A DNA stretch of 64,000 nt, from assembly GCA_022113835.1 (NCBI GenBank), contig JAILWY010000016.1:2111501-2175500 (forward strand). Direction: 5' to 3'. Each line of letters begins with the position of its first letter. Position 1 is the first letter of the stretch. The position numbers and the translations under genes were made by a program. The DNA is from Atopsyche davidsoni (Eukaryota; Arthropoda; Insecta; Trichoptera; Hydrobiosidae). The notes beneath the pieces were generated by a model that saw nothing but the letters and a program-made list of their open reading frames with translations, searched no databases and was not told where the DNA came from. Of the stretch, positions 15,201-33,365 are shown in pieces.

Positions 15201-18200
15201 TCTTTTGTAAATATATACTTATTTGGCAAAATAGGTTTTGCATTCTAGACTTCCATCATTGTTTTATGATTTGAAGTATCTCGTTGTGGGATAGAGAAGG
15301 GACTCCCCGCTCCCGTAGGCATGTCGAGTTTCACTCTGAACGTACTAGATCTGTGTTGTTTGTTTGTTTTGAGTTAATCTAGAGCACTTGTTGTCGGTTA
15401 AGTTTTGTCGTTCTCGTCTGTATGAGTGTTTAAGTACCTTCCAAGCGATAATCGTTCTGACCCCGTAAAGCCCTATCGACTCTCTCTTCCGACTGTCTTC
15501 ATCTTGTCTGACTTCGCGGCTCCCCAGGCGCGGAGCGTCGAGCATGACCACCGGCGTCGGCCGGAACTCTCCACCGTGCTTTGCTCTTTTCTACTATCTT
15601 GTGTTTCTCGCTTGTTTTCTAGATATTGCAGAATCTCCAAAAAAAGCGCACAGAAAGGAGGGGACGCCTCAGCTCGGAACAAGCGAGCAAAAAGAAGGGA
15701 TACACCAAAAGCAATCTGATTTTCAAGGTAACCCCGGCGCAGCGGGCCGCATGCGCCGCGTCTGAGCCACTCGCTTGCAGGCTTATGTCCTGGGGCAGCC
15801 GCTTCCTCCAGCACCGGTCGGCTAGTTGCTTCTTTGCTTCCGCTTCTTTCTTTTCTTCTCCGCTGCATGCAAATACACGCCACAGACGACACCCGAGGAC
15901 GAGACTAGACTTCCTAGCCTCATCCCAAGACTGACACGCTCGTGGGCCGCCCCACCCACACTGAAGACCGACACTTGAACTCTCACGAACCGCTCGCAGA
16001 CTGAAATGTTTCCGTGTTGCAGGCGTGCTGTTCTATTCATTGTAAATTCATTTTTCCTTTTGGAATTTGTTTATCGACTTCACGACATACTATCATCAAG
16101 TTTATTTCAAATTACCTCAGTTAATTATGATTCGCATTTTTCTTGGCATTTTAACTTTGTTTAGGCTTAAGGAGAAGTACTGAATACGCGGAGCTGGCGC
16201 TGTTGGGCCAGCGCGCGCACTCGGTAATCCTCCTCGCAGTAGAGCCACGCCTCGTATATCGTGCTAATATATATATATTTACTCTTTACTACTGAAAACT
16301 CTCCAAAATGCGATACTATAGATTGTAGACTGTGATGTCTAATACTGTCTTAGTCCAGAAGTTAATACAACGCTTTCTCTCTGAGTGTCTTAACAACATT
16401 TGTATATCTAGTTAGAAAGATACTATTTGAACTGACTGATTCAAACTCCAAACCTGATGACGACCTAAGCCTTGAAGGGACGGTGTAGCATGTAAGCTAA
16501 ACTAACCAAAGCTTCTTCGACTATCGCTTGACTCCCTCCAGTCTGACCGCTTACGAAGCTCTGCGAACCGACAGAGTCCACTTGCAGCCGGAGGATGGAG
16601 ACCAGAGTGCACCGGAAGCCGTGTGTTTGTGAGTCACCTTGGCCTAGGTTGGTACTGATCCACATGTGTTGACTTCACAGTTCCTGAACATGGCATCGGT
16701 GTTCATGCGGATATTTAACCTCATCTGTATGATGCTGCTCATCGGCCACTGGTCGGGCTGTCTGCAATTCCTGGTGCCGATGCTGCAGGGCTTTCCGTCC
16801 AACTCTTGGGTTGCCATCAATGAATTACAAGTAAATATGTACCTTACCTATATAAATATCACATAGATATTGAGTTGAATTTCCCCTTGCAAAGGCATTC
16901 TCTAACTGGGCTACACATCCCGCACTAAATTAAACACGTGAATTTGAAAATATATCCAAATGGACTCACCATCTATTAAGAATTAGTTACCTCTTACCAA
17001 ATAAGCTATAATTTTTTTGTTAAAAATAAACTAGCACAAAAGAAATCCACCCAGAAATATATTAAGTCATTTGTATATCAATATCATAATTCTGACTTAA
17101 CAAACAACAGTATTTTAGAGTTATTGCAGTATTTTAATGTTTTTGGTTTTAGAAAGGTAGGTGCACTTTAATGTCTTATTTAAATTGTAGGAAGCATTTT
17201 GGCTGGAGCAGTACTCATGGGCGCTGTTCAAGGCCATGTCTCACATGCTGTGCATTGGGTACGGCCGCTTCCCCCCGCAGTCCCTCACGGACATGTGGCT
17301 CACCATGCTGTCCATGATCTCGGGGGCTACCTGCTATGCCCTCTTCCTCGGCCACGCCACCAACCTCATTCAGAGCTTAGACTCCTCGCGTCGCCAGTAC
17401 AGAGAAAAGGTATATAGACGCATATGTCTAAAGTCCTCCAACTCACAGTAATAAACCCTTTTTTCAGTGAAAAACACTAAATAACTTATAAAACTATAAG
17501 AAAATACAATCATTCAAATTAACTTAAATTTACTGTCATTCCTCAGGTAAAACAAGTGGAGGAGTACATGGCGTACAGAAAGCTGCCTCGGGAGATGCGG
17601 CAGCGTATCACAGAGTACTTCGAGCACCGCTACCAAGGGAAGTTCTTCGATGAGGAGCTGATCCTCGGGGAGTTGAGTGAGAAGCTGCGCGAAGACGTCA
17701 TCAACTACAACTGCAGATCGCTAGTAGCATCGGTGCCTTTCTTTGCCAACGCTGACTCCAACTTCGTATCAGACGTCGTCACGAAACTTAGATATGAAGT
17801 CTTTCAGCCTGGTGAGCATACATCTTTGTTAACACCATTACAGTGCCTCTCTCAAGAAATGGAAATGAATCATGTAATTTTTTTTGAGTTCATTTTTATT
17901 GTATTTTTGAAAATAATTTGTCTTTTTGTTTCAGGTGACATAATTATAAAAGAAGGAACGATAGGATCAAAAATGTACTTTATTCAGGAAGGTATAGTCG
18001 ATATTGTTATGGCTAACGGAGAAGTGGCGACCAGTCTCTCGGATGGGTCGTACTTTGGAGAGATCTGTCTCCTGACCAATGCGCGGCGGGTCGCTTCTGT
18101 GCGCGCCGAGACATACTGCAACCTCTTCTCCCTCTCTGTGGACCACTTCAACGCTGTGCTGGACCAGTATCCTCTCATGCGACGAACCATGGAGAGCGTA

Positions 18201-18503
18201 GCCGCTGAGAGACTCAACAAGATTGGCAAGAACCCCAACCTTGTTGCGCACAGATCCGAAGAGGATGCCGGTAGCATTAATGCCGTAGTCGTAGCTCTGG
18301 CTGCAGAAGCTGAGCACGCCTCTAGATCTCCGGATCGCGGGCCGCCATCGCTGGGTCTGGCCCTCCGACCGCTGCAGGCTGCAGCCTTCCTGGGTCAGCG
18401 GCTGCCTCGACCCAAGTCGGACAACAACGTGGCGTCGGAGCATGACCCGCAGCCTCTGGCACGGGGCTTCTTCCACAAGTCGGATGCGGCGTTCCCGCAA
18501 TGA
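275..18503 (+). CDS. Ih: Ih/HCN hyperpolarization-activated cyclic nucleotide-gated channel (5' partial)
   Basis: This is a tetrameric plasma-membrane cation channel opened by hyperpolarization and tuned by cAMP. Constitutive coding exons are 275-438, 6325-6461, 8559-8696, 16681-16830, 17191-17409, 17547-17811 and 17935-18503. All have GT-AG borders and matching phases and encode about 546 residues here; the first exon starts mid-codon, so the N-terminus is upstream. In order they give S1 and S2 (ending DIVVNFRTG), S3 ([19 protein letters not shown]), the arginine-rich S4 ([19 protein letters not shown]), S5, the pore with filter CIGYG, S6, the C-linker and the cyclic-nucleotide-binding domain. 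The CNBD phosphate-binding cassette is [12 protein letters not shown], with the arginine expected for a cyclic-nucleotide-binding site. The tail is short and ends FPQ before TGA. Two optional cassette exons can enter after 8696 (listed separately). Large introns of 5.9 kb, 2.1 kb and 8 kb contain repeats. The family assignment is very secure. Confidence 0.95.
1383..1530 (+). repeat. Dispersed repeat, copy A (similar to 2703-2845)
   Basis: The sequence around cttcaatcgg(g/a)aaaacacat and atttatcatattaa recurs in the same orientation about 1.3 kb downstream. Similarity continues through aaggaatgtatctaactttttgc (here) against aagggatgtatcaaactttttgc, and then cagt(a/c)gatttttc. Small indels between the copies mark them as diverged. 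The family is not recognised. Confidence 0.6.
2703..2845 (+). repeat. Dispersed repeat, copy B (similar to 1383-1530)
   Basis: This is the second copy of the diverged intronic repeat described at 1383-1530, in the same orientation. It shares the blocks acacatatttatcatatta, aactttttgc and gatttttc. It is probably a fossil of a short mobile element; no terminal repeats were found. Confidence 0.55.
6462..8246 (+). other. Ih intron, left part: T/C-rich + strand
   Basis: This is intron sequence after the S3 exon. From about 6470 to 7270 the + strand is strongly pyrimidine-biased and hydrophobic ORFs appear by chance. The ORFs have no starts in good context and no recognisable domain. No exon is supported in this stretch. 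Confidence 0.55.
8247..8418. mobile_element. 172-bp MITE with about 50-bp terminal inverted repeats and TTA target-site duplication
   Basis: The left end reads AGCGCCCCACACACGTACC and the reverse complement of the right end reads AGCGTCCCACACACGTGCC. The inverted arms continue with few mismatches through CGTCTCGTTCAACAAATTGAA, about 50 bp each. The element is flanked by TTA on both sides (8244-8246 and 8419-8421). A 3-bp TTA/TAA duplication is typical of PIF/Harbinger-type transposons. It has no coding capacity and sits about 140 bp upstream of the Ih S4 exon. Confidence 0.8.
8697..13319 (+). other. Ih intron between the S4 exon and the first candidate cassette exon
   Basis: This is 4.6 kb of AT-rich intron with poly-T and poly-A runs. 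Reading both strands I see no coding exon, RNA gene or clear transposon in it. The base composition rises sharply in GC at about 13210, where the candidate cassette-exon island begins. Confidence 0.55.
13320..13403 (+). CDS. Ih: Candidate optional 28-codon cassette exon of the Ih channel (S4-S5 linker)
   Basis: Within the 8-kb intron after the S4 exon, a GC-rich island contains an 84-nt block. It is bounded by a pyrimidine-rich acceptor ending ctgctcag and by CAG followed by gtgctc. It starts and ends in phase 0, the same phase as the S4 exon end (GTC TAT) and the S5 exon start (TTC CTG), so inclusion would keep the frame. It encodes a basic, proline-rich peptide beginning [16 protein letters not shown]. 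The donor is weak (gtgctc rather than gtragt), so the right end is uncertain. The evidence is splice phase, base composition and absence of stops; I do not recognise the peptide. Confidence 0.4.
13404..15622 (+). other. Ih intron between the candidate cassette exons
   Basis: The flanks (13404-13600 and 15290-15622) are relatively GC-rich and the middle is very AT-rich. A short block at 15524-15570 follows a ccccag acceptor-like site and reads open, but it has no matching good donor. I see nothing else that can be named. Confidence 0.4.
15623..15727 (+). CDS. Ih: Optional cassette exon of the Ih channel, S4-S5 linker insert ([15 protein letters not shown]...)
   Basis: This is a 105-nt phase-0 exon lying between the S4 and S5 exons. 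The donor AAG|gtaacc is good. Two acceptors lie 9 nt apart, ttttctag at 15622 and attgcag at 15631, so the exon either adds or omits the three residues Ile-Leu-Gln before [17 protein letters not shown]. The insert is strongly basic ([10 protein letters not shown]). Insect Ih channels are known to be spliced variably in the S4-S5 loop, and a basic insert here fits that. S4-S5 couples the voltage sensor to the gate, so inclusion should change gating; that consequence is inference. Confidence 0.7.
15728..16680 (+). other. Ih intron between the linker insert exon and the S5 exon; GC-rich islands
   Basis: Two GC-rich islands (about 15735-15990 and 16185-16260) interrupt this intron. The second reads as coding-like on the minus strand (see findings), but no start, stop or paired splice sites make a gene. 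The acceptor of the S5 exon is gacttcacag at 16680. Confidence 0.4.
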
Positions 18504-19885
18504 CGACACACTGTCCAGTAGTGCGGCGCTCCCCGTGGGCTGCCCCCTTCCCCTGTGTACGAGCCGCCGGCCGCGCTTCTATATCAACTATAATTCTGAA
18601 TCAATTATTAATCGTATTATGACATGCTAGAATTCGTGCAATACTTAGATATACAGATAAACAATATTAGCTTTAAAAAATTAGGTGCTCAAGAAAAAAC
18701 AAAAGTATTAATAAAAAAAAGTGAGGCTCTCTGGGACGGGGCCGGCGGTAGGGAGTCCTCGAGGCCTAATGCGTGTCGGAAGAGCGGAGAACCTTACAAG
18801 ACGGGATTCATTTGGCGCCATGAAAGTCGACAGTCGAAGAATTAACAGAGTATATTCCTAGTGTGAAAACTATAGACTTGTATTCATACAAAAAGTTGTT
18901 TTTGATACGTATTATATATTTTATAGAGAAATATATATTTGGAAGTGGTGACCGTTAACAGCTGACAGGCAGTTTGGCTCTCCCGTACCAACTTGTTGAT
19001 CTTTATTCTCGACTATTCTATTTTGGCAGAATATTTCTTACACTCACTGTTATTAATGGAACGAAGATATATGATAACTATAATAGGATAAGTAATAGTA
19101 TCGCTGCACCTGCGGCGGGGCCCCGAGGCCCGCCCGCCCTAGCATCACGTTTAACTCGGGCACCGACCATAGTGCATATGCAGACGAAGATTCCTTGGTA
19201 ATTCCGTTAGTTGAGTTTTGAGAGTGCTATGGTTTGGTAAGTTTTTACAGTAATGTACATATTAGGTAGAGGTAGTATAAAGACTCTGACTTGTTAGAGA
19301 GCGAGGGGGTCAGAGCATGCGCACGGCTCGGGCTCTTCTGAATTCTTACTCGTAAGTTCAACTTATCTTTTTGCTATGATATCATATCATAAATATACCA
19401 AAAAGACTTCATGAAACTAAATTTAAAATAAAAGCAATAATTGAAATGTTATGTTAACGTGTGTAGAAGTAGCGTAAAGTTTGGTATAACGTTTGGTTGG
19501 GCGGCCTCGGACCTTGGTCTCTAGCCATAGCGTTTGATGTCTGAACCCGAGCCTCGTATTTTTGTAAATACAAATGTCAATTTCACATAGAATATAATTT
19601 TGCCAAATTATGTAATATTTTATGTTCACTAAGTTAAATGACAATTGTTATTATTTAAGTGTCAATTTATTATTTTTATTAAATTATTTGGTACCTTGCT
19701 ATATTGCTAAAAAAATTATTACAAGGATTCATTAGAGAATTTGAGAAAATATACCTTTTAGGTGAATCTTGCCATTTTACTAAAGGAAGTTTACATGATA
19801 GCTTAGACTGAGATTGTATGATAAATATTTATGCTTTGTTAATTATGAAATGGTAGTTTATTGTTAATAAAGTTCACTTTTGATT
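18504..19885 (+). other. Ih channel 3' UTR (inferred)
   Basis: Downstream of the Ih stop codon no further gene is supported. The first well-placed polyadenylation signal in a plausible context is AATAAA at 19866-19871, followed by a GT/T-containing stretch. That gives a 3' UTR of roughly 1.4 kb if no earlier signal is used. Short ORFs in this interval show no family resemblance. Confidence 0.45.
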
Positions 19886-22279
19886 CGACGAAGGACAAAC
19901 AACTTGAATAATTACTCCTCCACTCTCACCGTGTAAGGCTTTGGTAAAGTTGACGTTTAGGTTTACTGGAACATCTCATTGTCGAGTGTACCGGACTCAA
20001 TGTTTTCAATATTTTGTATCTAAAAATATTTTCACGGTATACTTTTACTATAAAAAGCTGTTGTAGAGATTTTCGAATTTTGCCTTGAATTGTACATAAT
20101 TCCATTGTGATATGTCTGTGCATCACAATACTGTAGCTCCAGCTAGGGGGTCGGATGCGTTCCGAGAGGGCAACTTAACCTTTACTTTGTGACCGTGCTA
20201 AACCTGTAGACTTGGTAAATTATATTCAAACGGTAACCGTGCATGCCTAGAGATCCAAAGTCCTGTATGTTAAATTTTCATTTAGAGCGACTCTCCTTTT
20301 AAATTAAACTTAGATCCATTATTTGCCATTCCGATATTTTGAAGCGAGAAGTCCCTTCGAGAGGAGCGGCGCTCCTTCGAGGCGACAGTTAGATTGACCC
20401 ACGTCGCCTAAAGGGAAATGTATGCACAGTTATTAAAATATTGATATTTTACCAAAAGTGCTCGTTGCTGTTATCAACAAACATTAGAGAAAAACTGCAT
20501 TAAATAATGAAACAAATTAAAAGGTATTTCATTTTTTATTTCAAATTTCACTGAATCTAGGTGGAGCACACTCAATCATGAAAGTAAAGAGTCGTTTCAC
20601 AATTATAGCGATGCAATGTGTCAGTATAGTTCTGTCAAGCCGACACTGGCCTCATGGGACTAATAAAACACCATATGAAAAGAGATCTTTCTCTTTAATT
20701 TAATTACTCATTGTACAAGGCAAGGAGCACACTGCGGACAAAGCAAACGGACAGCTGTTAAATCCGAGCGACTTGTTATTGAAAAGTATGGAGTGGACAT
20801 GCTGCACGACTTGACTCAGAACCGTGTTGCACAGCAGGCAACATGGATTGAATTGCAGGCCGACTGCTTTATCTGCAGTGTGTGCACCGATAGTATTTTT
20901 ACAAAATTCACAAATACACCAATCGAAAACACATTATTTTCATGTCTATAAGATTAGATTACTATATTTATTGTTTAAAAAAATTAACAAATAATCTTAG
21001 TTTTAGTTAATTATTATTGTTATATAAAAATCATTATGAATTGAAAGTACAATAAAAATATTTAAAGATGAAGAACAATCCCTAATATCAATATGATGCT
21101 CGAAATCAAAATTGTTTTCAATACCTGTTATGTTAATTCTGTTTATTTACCCCCACATATTTTGAAATGATAGCTTCGATTTTGAAATGAAATATTTATC
21201 TAATATCAAAGATGCCCTATTTCTAATAGAAATATAAAAATAATCCCTTTCAAGAAAAAAAATAGACAAAACAAAATCCTATCCCAACACTACAATATCC
21301 CCACACATTCCTTTAATTTGGGTAACAATAAATCCAATTTTTGCAACAATTACATCGGGTATTATCAAATGACATAGTTTTGAATATTTTTGAAGTTATT
21401 AAGTTTCTATAGAGGATTTTACAAAGGATGGTTTCTAAAAAAGTCCGCATTTACAAAACTGCATCATTTGAGATTCCCGCCCCAATATTTTTTAGCATCA
21501 ATAGAATATAAAAATGCAGAAAGTACCAGATTGAAAATAATTTAGGATCATTATCACAGGTAATGCTATGTAATTTATAATAATTTTATTTTTCAAATAT
21601 GGGCATATTATTATGTATTGCCTTATTTATGAACCAGGAATATTATTACAAAATTTATCAAATTGTGTAGATCTCAGTTTCTCTTCAAATCAGCAGTGGT
21701 TTTTTTTTTTCAAGTTAGATGCCTACTTTAAACGTAAAAGTAAGGTATTTAGCATTATATTATCCAAGTTGTATTATAATAAAAATCTTTATTTTCTCTT
21801 AAATCACTGTTGACTATTTACACACTTACCCATTCCCGTTATGAGCATATAAAGGTAAGAAAATAGTATTTTAAATAAACTATTATCATGGTAAAACATT
21901 AAAAAATATTTTTTTTCAATGGGGAATCTCCAATAAAGCTGGCTGCATTTTTTGGGGTTAAACCTACAGCCTAGGAACAAGATTAAAAGTTGCCACTATA
22001 ATAAATTGCTTTGCATCAGAAAGATGAATTATTACTTTTTTATACCTAATACCAACATTTTTAAAGATTTCTTGTTTAAAATAAAATATGCAATATTTTT
22101 TATTGTTTTTCGAAGGCTTTAAAGCTTTTTTAAAGCTTTGTAAAACAGGAAAAATAAAAATATAAAAATCTTTTTATTGTGTGTGCAACACATAAACCAT
22201 AGACTGTCTGACATGGACAAATGAAATACGGCAACGTCACGTTCTAGACGAGCGAATGGAAGCATCAGCGTTCAGCATT
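19886..22279. other. Intergenic spacer between Ih and TER94
   Basis: This is AT-rich spacer with no supported gene. It contains one short inverted-repeat element (about 20722-20888). The last 80 bases before the TER94 start region rise in GC and look like promoter. Confidence 0.5.
20722..20888. mobile_element. Short inverted-repeat element (MITE-like)
   Basis: GGAGCACACTGCGGACAAAGC at the left is matched by the reverse complement of GCTTTATCTGCAGTGTGTGC at the right, about 23-bp imperfect inverted arms about 120 bp apart. The phrase ggagcacact also occurs once just upstream, near 20573. Target-site duplications were not clear, so this may be a truncated transposon or a structured repeat. Confidence 0.4.
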
Positions 22280-22284
22280 TCAGT
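22230..22284 (+). promoter_or_regulatory. TER94 core promoter region with initiator TCAGT
   Basis: An arthropod-type initiator TCAGT lies at 22280-22284, about 70 bases upstream of the TER94 ATG. ACGTCA, a CRE/ATF-like half-site, lies at 22234-22239 and is followed by the palindromic TTCTAGA. There is no TATA box at the right distance. A stress-responsive bZIP input would suit a p97 gene, but that is inference from a six-base match. Confidence 0.4.
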
Positions 22285-22350
22285 CCGGCTTTTCTAGTGC
22301 GACCCGCTCAGTTCTTCCTGCTCAAAGTTATCAAATAAATTTCTGAAAAT

Positions 22351-28929
<6,579 letters not shown>

Positions 28930-29485
28930 ACCAACAACGGTCCTTTCATTACCTGGAGACTGCATTGGAATATCCATACAGCAAATGGAAGAACACACAA
29001 GACAGTAAACGATTAGGGAAGTGCTCAGAATCTTGACTAGCTGATTGGGATTCTCTGAGGTTTCCTTCATAACCTATGCAACGCAGTAAAAGAGTCCGTT
29101 GTTTGTTTGCGTCAAAAATTGTTTTTTCACTTTTCCACAATTAAAATTACTTAAATATCTTTAAACTTGCGAATTAAATATATTCAGGCACTCGTTTGAT
29201 GTAATGTTGTTTATTTAATAGGTTACTTTTTTATTGGACGATAGATATAATTACGATTGAGTTTGTATCTTTGGACTACCTCCGCAGGACATGTTGATTT
29301 TTAGCCGGTTCTTATTCTCTTAATATAAATAGAAATATTTTTAAAGTTTAAAAGATGTTAAGTAGACTTCAGCGTGCTTTAATTTTATGAAATGACTGCT
29401 AGACCGGACAACTTTAATAAACCCTACTCTCGTAAATTGTTAGCAATGGCGGTCGCTTCACAAAATAAAAACATTTGGAAGTATT
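28930..29485 (+). other. TER94 3' UTR (inferred)
   Basis: AATAAA signals lie at 29416-29421 and 29464-29469, each followed by T-rich sequence. The 3' UTR therefore probably ends between about 29435 and 29490. No conserved structure was noticed in it. Confidence 0.55.
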
Positions 29486-30944
29486 ATACTGTCTTTTATT
29501 TTTTAAAAAGTTGATGTTTCCAGCAAGTGCTTTCACGTCGCGTGTTGAGTTCTGTTACCCTGAAGCATTTCTGTCGGGAGTATTTTTTTTTTCGATTTTC
29601 TTCCGAACGTATGTTCTATTTATTTTAAGTACTCTCACCCGTAAATTACATTTAACTATTTAGTTAATTAGGTTAAATTATTAATTAAATCAGCTCTGAG
29701 AAATATGCTAAGATGGATATATTCTAGAGTGATGCGATATGTTCGGGAATATTTGAGATACATTTTTTAATTTATACTTTTGGCTTTCATACTAATTTAA
29801 TTGAATAGATATTATGGTATTAGCAAAAACAATACATCTTAGGAATCTAAACCAACAGTTGGTCTTTGTTTACAAGATAAACTGCCTGCGGTATTGTAAA
29901 TGTAACTGGTAATGATAATTTAGTTGTTTTTTTTTTTTTTATCTTGTATACTTGGTCTCACCATGTCTGAAGAATATTGTGAATAAATTGCATTATGATG
30001 GATCGTTAAATTACATTATGAGTCGTGTGAAGTACGTCTGTATCTCCCCACGTAAACATCCATTTTCTCATTGTTCTTCTAAAAACCTTTATGTAATATG
30101 GAAATATACAATGAATGTGATTTATTTCATACTTTTTTTTGTTTTATTTCTTAAAGCCCTGTGAAAATTCTTCTATGGCACTTTATTCAAAATTTCGATA
30201 TTAACAAGTAAAGAGAACGCAGTGTAGGCGTGATTAAACCTCTGCAGTACTCAAGAAAAAATACTATGTTTAACAGAGTACATCATTGATAAGTTAGATT
30301 TATTGCCTGAATGAGACAAGTCGGATGTTTTTTGACAGCCTATAAAGTAATGTAAAAAGCAGTGGCAGTGTTAAAGGCCCAAAATTCATAATTATAACAG
30401 TAATATCACATACAATTGTATATCAGCTAGCTAGTGAGATTTGAAACTACACAAATCGACCAAGTTATGTATGAGTGAAATAAAAAAAAGTATTCTCACC
30501 ATTTTGTGAGTAGTCAATGTTTTCTTCCCTTATAAACCAGGACACAATTAGCAATTTTATTTTAATTGAATACACTGCTCCACCCGATACTCCAGTTTCG
30601 ACAAATGAAGCAGTAGTCTCTGCCACGCCTCATTGATTCTTTTATAGCTAGATGTTTTGTTGCCGATTAAAATTCACCACTAAGTTAACTCGTTATGAAA
30701 TGACTTAGTTATGACAATGCACAGTGGCGATATCATCCCACTTACAGTGTCTACCTCCCAAATACTATGAATAGATATAAACTATTTGTAAGACAAACTG
30801 TGTAAACATTAATATTACTTCCAATTAAGCATACTTTATAATATTCATTTAGAAAAATTAAATGGATAAAAGTGATCAGTTCGATTAACCGGAAATATGT
30901 CTATGAACAAAGTTTCTTGGTAAAAAGCAGAAGAAATAAAAAAG
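29486..30944. other. Intergenic spacer between the convergent 3' ends of TER94 and RpL12
   Basis: This is about 1.45 kb of AT-rich DNA with poly-T runs. I see no ORF with family resemblance, RNA gene or clear transposon ends. Confidence 0.5.
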
Positions 30945-30980
30945 TGTTTTTAATTCAAGAAAAACTTTATTAAAAATAAT

Positions 30981-32879
<1,899 letters not shown>

Positions 32880-32920
32880 TTTAGGTTTTTAGAAATATAT
32901 TTCTATGATTTAATTAAAGT

Positions 32921-32926
32921 GAAGAG
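32921..32926 (-). promoter_or_regulatory. Candidate 5' TOP start of RpL12 mRNA
   Basis: On the minus strand, CTCTTCACTTT starts at 32926, about 47 bases upstream of the RpL12 ATG. A cytosine followed by a pyrimidine tract at the transcription start (5' TOP) is the hallmark of ribosomal-protein mRNAs under growth control. A second, weaker pyrimidine start lies about 20 bases further out. The exact start is inferred. Confidence 0.35.
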
Positions 32927-33365
32927 CCGTAGATGGCTTCGGATTTCTTAGAGAAAATCCGCTTCGCTGTCAACTCGGGGCTGCTGATGGCGGAAAAGGA
33001 CGGTTTAGTCTATAGTGTTAAATGTTGCCATTAAAAACTACGCTTAGATTACTATTATATTTTATAAATTAAGATTGTAAATTATTGATCGGACATTATA
33101 AACAAAAATAAATATTTATTTTTGAAACAATGAAATAAATTAAAGCTTTCAAAATTATCAAAAACAATTTATTTATATAATGTTGCCAGTCAAGAAATAA
33201 AACCAATGACAAGACATGTAACAAAATATTACGGAATTTTGACGGCTCCGAAACGGGCGAATTCGTCATTGTCAAATGATTGTTTTTAATATAATTAATT
33301 GCATCAGATTTTTCAACATTTGTGATTAAGTAACAATTGTATGTTTTATATGAACTAAAATTAAA
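32927..33365. promoter_or_regulatory. Shared divergent promoter region of RpL12 (-) and TSG101 (+)
   Basis: About 440 bases separate the probable RpL12 start from the TSG101 ATG, so both promoters must lie here. The RpL12-proximal part (about 32927-33010) is more GC-rich and the TSG101 side is AT-rich. No TATA box at a proper distance is obvious for either gene. Confidence 0.5.
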
